Source of the DNA: Auanema rhodensis
Lineage: Eukaryota > Nematoda > Chromadorea > Rhabditida > Rhabditidae
DNA length: 64,000 nucleotides
Assembly: GCA_964057225.1 (NCBI GenBank)
Contig: OZ059894.1
Span: 14,270,131-14,334,130, forward strand
Direction: 5' to 3'
Within the stretch, counting starts at the first letter, position 1; the number at the start of each line of letters is the position of its first letter. Below, piece by piece: positions 61,701 to 64,000 of this stretch. The notes beneath the pieces were generated by a model. It saw nothing but the letters and a program-made list of their open reading frames with translations. It did not search any database and had not been told where the DNA came from. The position numbers and the translations under genes were made by a program.

Positions 61701-61788
61701 AATAAAAAAAAAAGAATTAACTACATACCGAACTGTTTAGAGGGAATGTCAATCATATTTTGTTTGGCTCGGATTACCTTGTTCAATT
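54160..61788 (-). CDS. TMEM55/PIP4P-like membrane protein, 5' end unresolved
   Basis: TMEM55 (PIP4P) proteins are lysosomal/endosomal membrane proteins, described as phosphatidylinositol-4,5-bisphosphate 4-phosphatases and as regulators of lysosome position. Six exons join in phase: 61788-61729, 55902-55780, 55703-55621, 55333-55268, 54486-54369 and 54257-54160. The part after a proline-rich segment ([22 protein letters not shown]) matches the C-terminal half of the family: [13 protein letters not shown], then [19 protein letters not shown], two membrane helices ([20 protein letters not shown] and [12 protein letters not shown]) and a short tail. The N-terminal zinc-ribbon region and the CX5R catalytic motif are not seen, so phosphatase activity is doubtful. 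The exon at 61788 starts mid-codon, so at least one more 5' exon is missing, probably outside the window. The 5.8 kb intron is unusual here. Confidence 0.72.
58047..58071. repeat. AT dinucleotide repeat
   Basis: About 12 AT units in the large intron of the TMEM55-like gene. Confidence 0.85.
58716..58747. repeat. GA dinucleotide repeat
   Basis: About 16 GA units in the large intron of the TMEM55-like gene. Confidence 0.9.
59609..59744. repeat. CA repeat and GT repeat around a GC-rich core
   Basis: CA units at about 59611-59626 face GT units at about 59710-59743, with a GC-rich core between them (ACCGGAACCGGAACGG and GGTGGCGGTGGCGATGG). The two repeats are complementary, so they could form a hairpin. 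The long minus-strand frame here with His-Thr repeats follows from the CA repeat; a real exon cannot be excluded. Confidence 0.7.
60259..60357 (-). promoter_or_regulatory. E-box cluster in the TMEM55-like gene
   Basis: A GC-richer island in the large intron carries CCACGTGG (60350-60357), CACGTACGTG (60328-60337) and TCACGTCA (60259-60266). CACGTG is the core bound by HLH-30/TFEB, MXL and related factors, and TFEB controls lysosomal genes. An internal promoter for a shorter form is possible. Confidence 0.45.
61371..61436. repeat. 66-base near-perfect palindrome
   Basis: AAGTACATATAGTTAGATAT and its reverse complement form arms of about 27 bases around a short TA-rich centre, in the large intron of the TMEM55-like gene. 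It could form a cruciform or RNA hairpin. Confidence 0.85.
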
Positions 61789-63452
61789 CTGGAAAAATGA
61801 TGAATGAGATTATAAAGATATTAAAAAATAAATTAAAAATGAATACACATAGTAAAATTGAAAGAAAATAAAAAAGAATAAAGAGAAAGTGAGAAGTTCA
61901 GTTGTTAGATTTGGGACATGAGGTACAAAAGAATAGAAGAACTATCATTGACAGTTGAACGATGGATTAAAAAAACGTTTTTCTTCATAAAAATGCAATT
62001 TAATAAAGTTGAAAAGAAGAATTTCAAAGGGAAAATTGAATGAATCATATGAGATAAACATCAAGTTGTTCTTGTAAATACGGAAGTTTTATAACAAAAA
62101 GTTAAAAACAAAAATAAATAAATTTATTTATTTAGGAAAACCTAAAATAATAAATAAATAGATTTCTTTTAAAAGAATTTACATACATATATATCTATAT
62201 CGATATCTATATCTATCTATATTGATTATTTCAAACAAATTGATCTTCCTCAAAAAAATTTTTTTTGAAAGAAAAAAAGAAAAGAACTTTGGAAATGAAA
62301 ACAATAGATGGGTTTTGAAACAATTTGTCATTTGATTATAAAATATGTTTAGATGACCATTTTGACAGAAGTGATGTTAATTAGGAAAAGCCAGAGAAAA
62401 GACAAAAGAGGAGCGTCAAGGTCAGCTTGAAATCAGAAATGGTTTCTCATTCTCTTCATCATCATCATCGTCAGAATCAGTGGAATTTTCGCGGACAACA
62501 TGTTTCAATGTGTAATATAAGCATTTAAATAGAAAAATATCTTAATTAGACGTATGAGTCACATAATAATAATAATATAATTATATAATTATAATTATAA
62601 ATATAATATTAAATGAATATTGACATTATAGTTAGAAAATAAAGAATAAAGATAAATGTTCGATCTTAATATTATAGACAAGGATTGTATTTTAGACCCA
62701 TATTACATATAGAATATGTTAGGAAAATGATAGAACTTTGAAGGTGGTAGATCTGACGGTTATCTAGACGATAAAGATGAAGAAAACGGAAGAATTAAAG
62801 GTATTTTCAAAGAGGTAACAGACACACCCTATAGAGAGAAAGGATACGAGAAAGGACTAGAAAGAGAAAGAGAGATAGAGAGAGAGAGAGATCTCTTCCT
62901 TCCTTTTTTTGCTGTACCGCTTTCCTCTTTTTCGAGGTCAATCGTTTAGAATGACCTTATCAGTCAAATAGACGGTATGGTCAACTGCTCGTCCAGAGAT
63001 CTAGTGCCTTAGGCGATGAGTAATCAGTAATCAACAACGTATCATATGATTTGTGTATATAGCTTTACTACATTAATATAAAATAAATGAAATTCCAAGT
63101 TTTTAAAGATTATTGTTATTGAGATAACATTCCGTTTACTTTTGTGTTTCCGAAGTTAGAGGTCATCCGATTCGCTCTGCGGTGATCATGGACTGGACGT
63201 CGTCATGAAGATAGGGGCCAACGTAATGTCCATCAGATCGCTTTTTTTGATGGCAATACGATATTATACTTTGAAAACTTACAAGAAATGGTTCCTCTTT
63301 TCTTTTTATAAAATAGTGTGAACAATAGAAACATTTTTCATATAAGAAATTTAGTTAAGAAAAGGAATCTTAGCACAAACAAGACATCTAGAAGCCATTT
63401 TATTATGATAAAAGAGAATGGAAGATGAGGTTATGGATTGGGAGGGTGGATG

Positions 63453-63484
<32 letters not shown>

Positions 63485-64000
63485 GGATGTTTGGAAGGAA
63501 GAAGAAAGACGAGTTGAGTAGTAGATAGAAGGAGTATATAGTGAGATGAAGTTATAAATAGAATATAATTTTCCATAAACTAAAATACAATTAAGTCAAA
63601 GAACAAGTACACAAAGTATAGTATCTCATGATTTTAATTCTTTAATACTAATGCGTAATTAAGTTTCAAAATTTTTATATTTAGAAAATGAAGAAGAGAA
63701 TGCCGAAAATGAAATCCTCTGAATAAACATAGCAAAGACAAAAAAAAAGTCATAAAATTTTTCTTTGATACGCTAGACAAACAATTGATTATAAATAAAA
63801 TCATGAACTAATTAATAAATTAAAAAATTTCATAAGTGAAACGAGTTATTTTTGTAAATTCTTTGCATTCTTATCAAAAACATCCAAGACATGCCTCGGG
63901 AGGTTAGAAGTACTTCTGTCGTCGTCTTCATCTTGTTAGGTCAGAGTACAAGAGCAAGTTGTAAATATGGACCATTATAATAAAAACTACAGCATTTTAA
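61789..64000. other. No gene seen up to the window end
   Basis: AT-rich, with GA-rich strips near 62,870-62,900, a GATA tetranucleotide repeat at about 63453-63484 and GC-richer patches at 62,930-63,030 and 63,160-63,240. The missing 5' exon of the TMEM55-like gene may lie here or beyond the window; no convincing candidate was found. Confidence 0.45.
63453..63484. repeat. GATA tetranucleotide repeat
   Basis: Eight GATA units. Confidence 0.9.

Noticed and set aside
63391-63410. Minus-strand start MASRCLVCAKIPFLN as the missing first exon
   Set aside because: The frame stops quickly and has no donor in the needed phase.

Overview
This is a window of AT-rich nuclear DNA from a nematode. The evidence is structural. 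Nearly every gene is split by many introns of about 40-50 bases. The 3' splice sites are mostly TTTCAG, with some TTTTAAG. Several genes have a splice acceptor directly before the start codon with no upstream exon, as expected for spliced-leader trans-splicing. The gene content is also nematode-like: a MATH-BTB protein, a large 7TM receptor, a cysteine-rich three-finger-type surface protein, a lipl-type acid lipase, and the dcs-1/fre-1 gene pair. I rebuilt the exons by hand, keeping reading phase across each junction. No tRNA, rRNA, CRISPR array, plasmid or viral feature was seen, and no species assignment is attempted.

Layout. 1-5.3 kb, minus strand: BSDC1-like BSD-domain protein, then RNA polymerase II subunit RPB9, then LAMTOR2. 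5.7-9.9 kb, plus strand: the scavenger decapping enzyme DcpS followed 180 bases later by the diflavin reductase NDOR1/FRE-1. 10.2-11.1 kb, minus: a small secreted Q/N/Y/G-rich protein. 13.5-17.7 kb, minus: a TSSK-like kinase, an internally deleted mariner element, and a MATH-BTB protein. 19.5-21.8 kb, plus: a secreted acid lipase with a TATA box and GATA sites. 21.8-27.7 kb: a gene-poor region with a long pyrimidine tract followed by a long purine tract. 27.7-37.2 kb, plus: one unrecognised gene with three alternative first exons, each behind a GC-richer island. 38.2-41.1 kb, minus: an UNC-93/MFSD11-type transporter and a small mitochondrial-type protein. 41.9-43.7 kb, plus: aminomethyltransferase (glycine cleavage T protein). 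43.8-47.5 kb, minus: two secreted proteins of unknown function. 48.8-50.3 kb, plus: the cysteine-rich three-domain surface protein. 50.5-51.8 kb, minus: a 7TM receptor. 52.2-52.9 kb: two TA-flanked inverted-repeat elements side by side. 54.2-61.8 kb, minus: a TMEM55/PIP4P-like membrane protein whose 5' end is not resolved. The last 2.2 kb has no recognisable gene.

How the genes work together. DcpS and NDOR1 form a likely dicistronic operon, an arrangement already known for C. elegans dcs-1/fre-1. RPB9 and LAMTOR2 are spaced like a second operon. The rest are mostly housekeeping or accessory genes without an obvious shared pathway. No clear new biological system was found. The best leads are the unrecognised multi-promoter gene at 27.7-37.2 kb, the TMEM55-like protein that lacks the catalytic part of its family, and the adjacent inverted-repeat elements at 52.2-52.9 kb, one of which carries a decayed reading frame.
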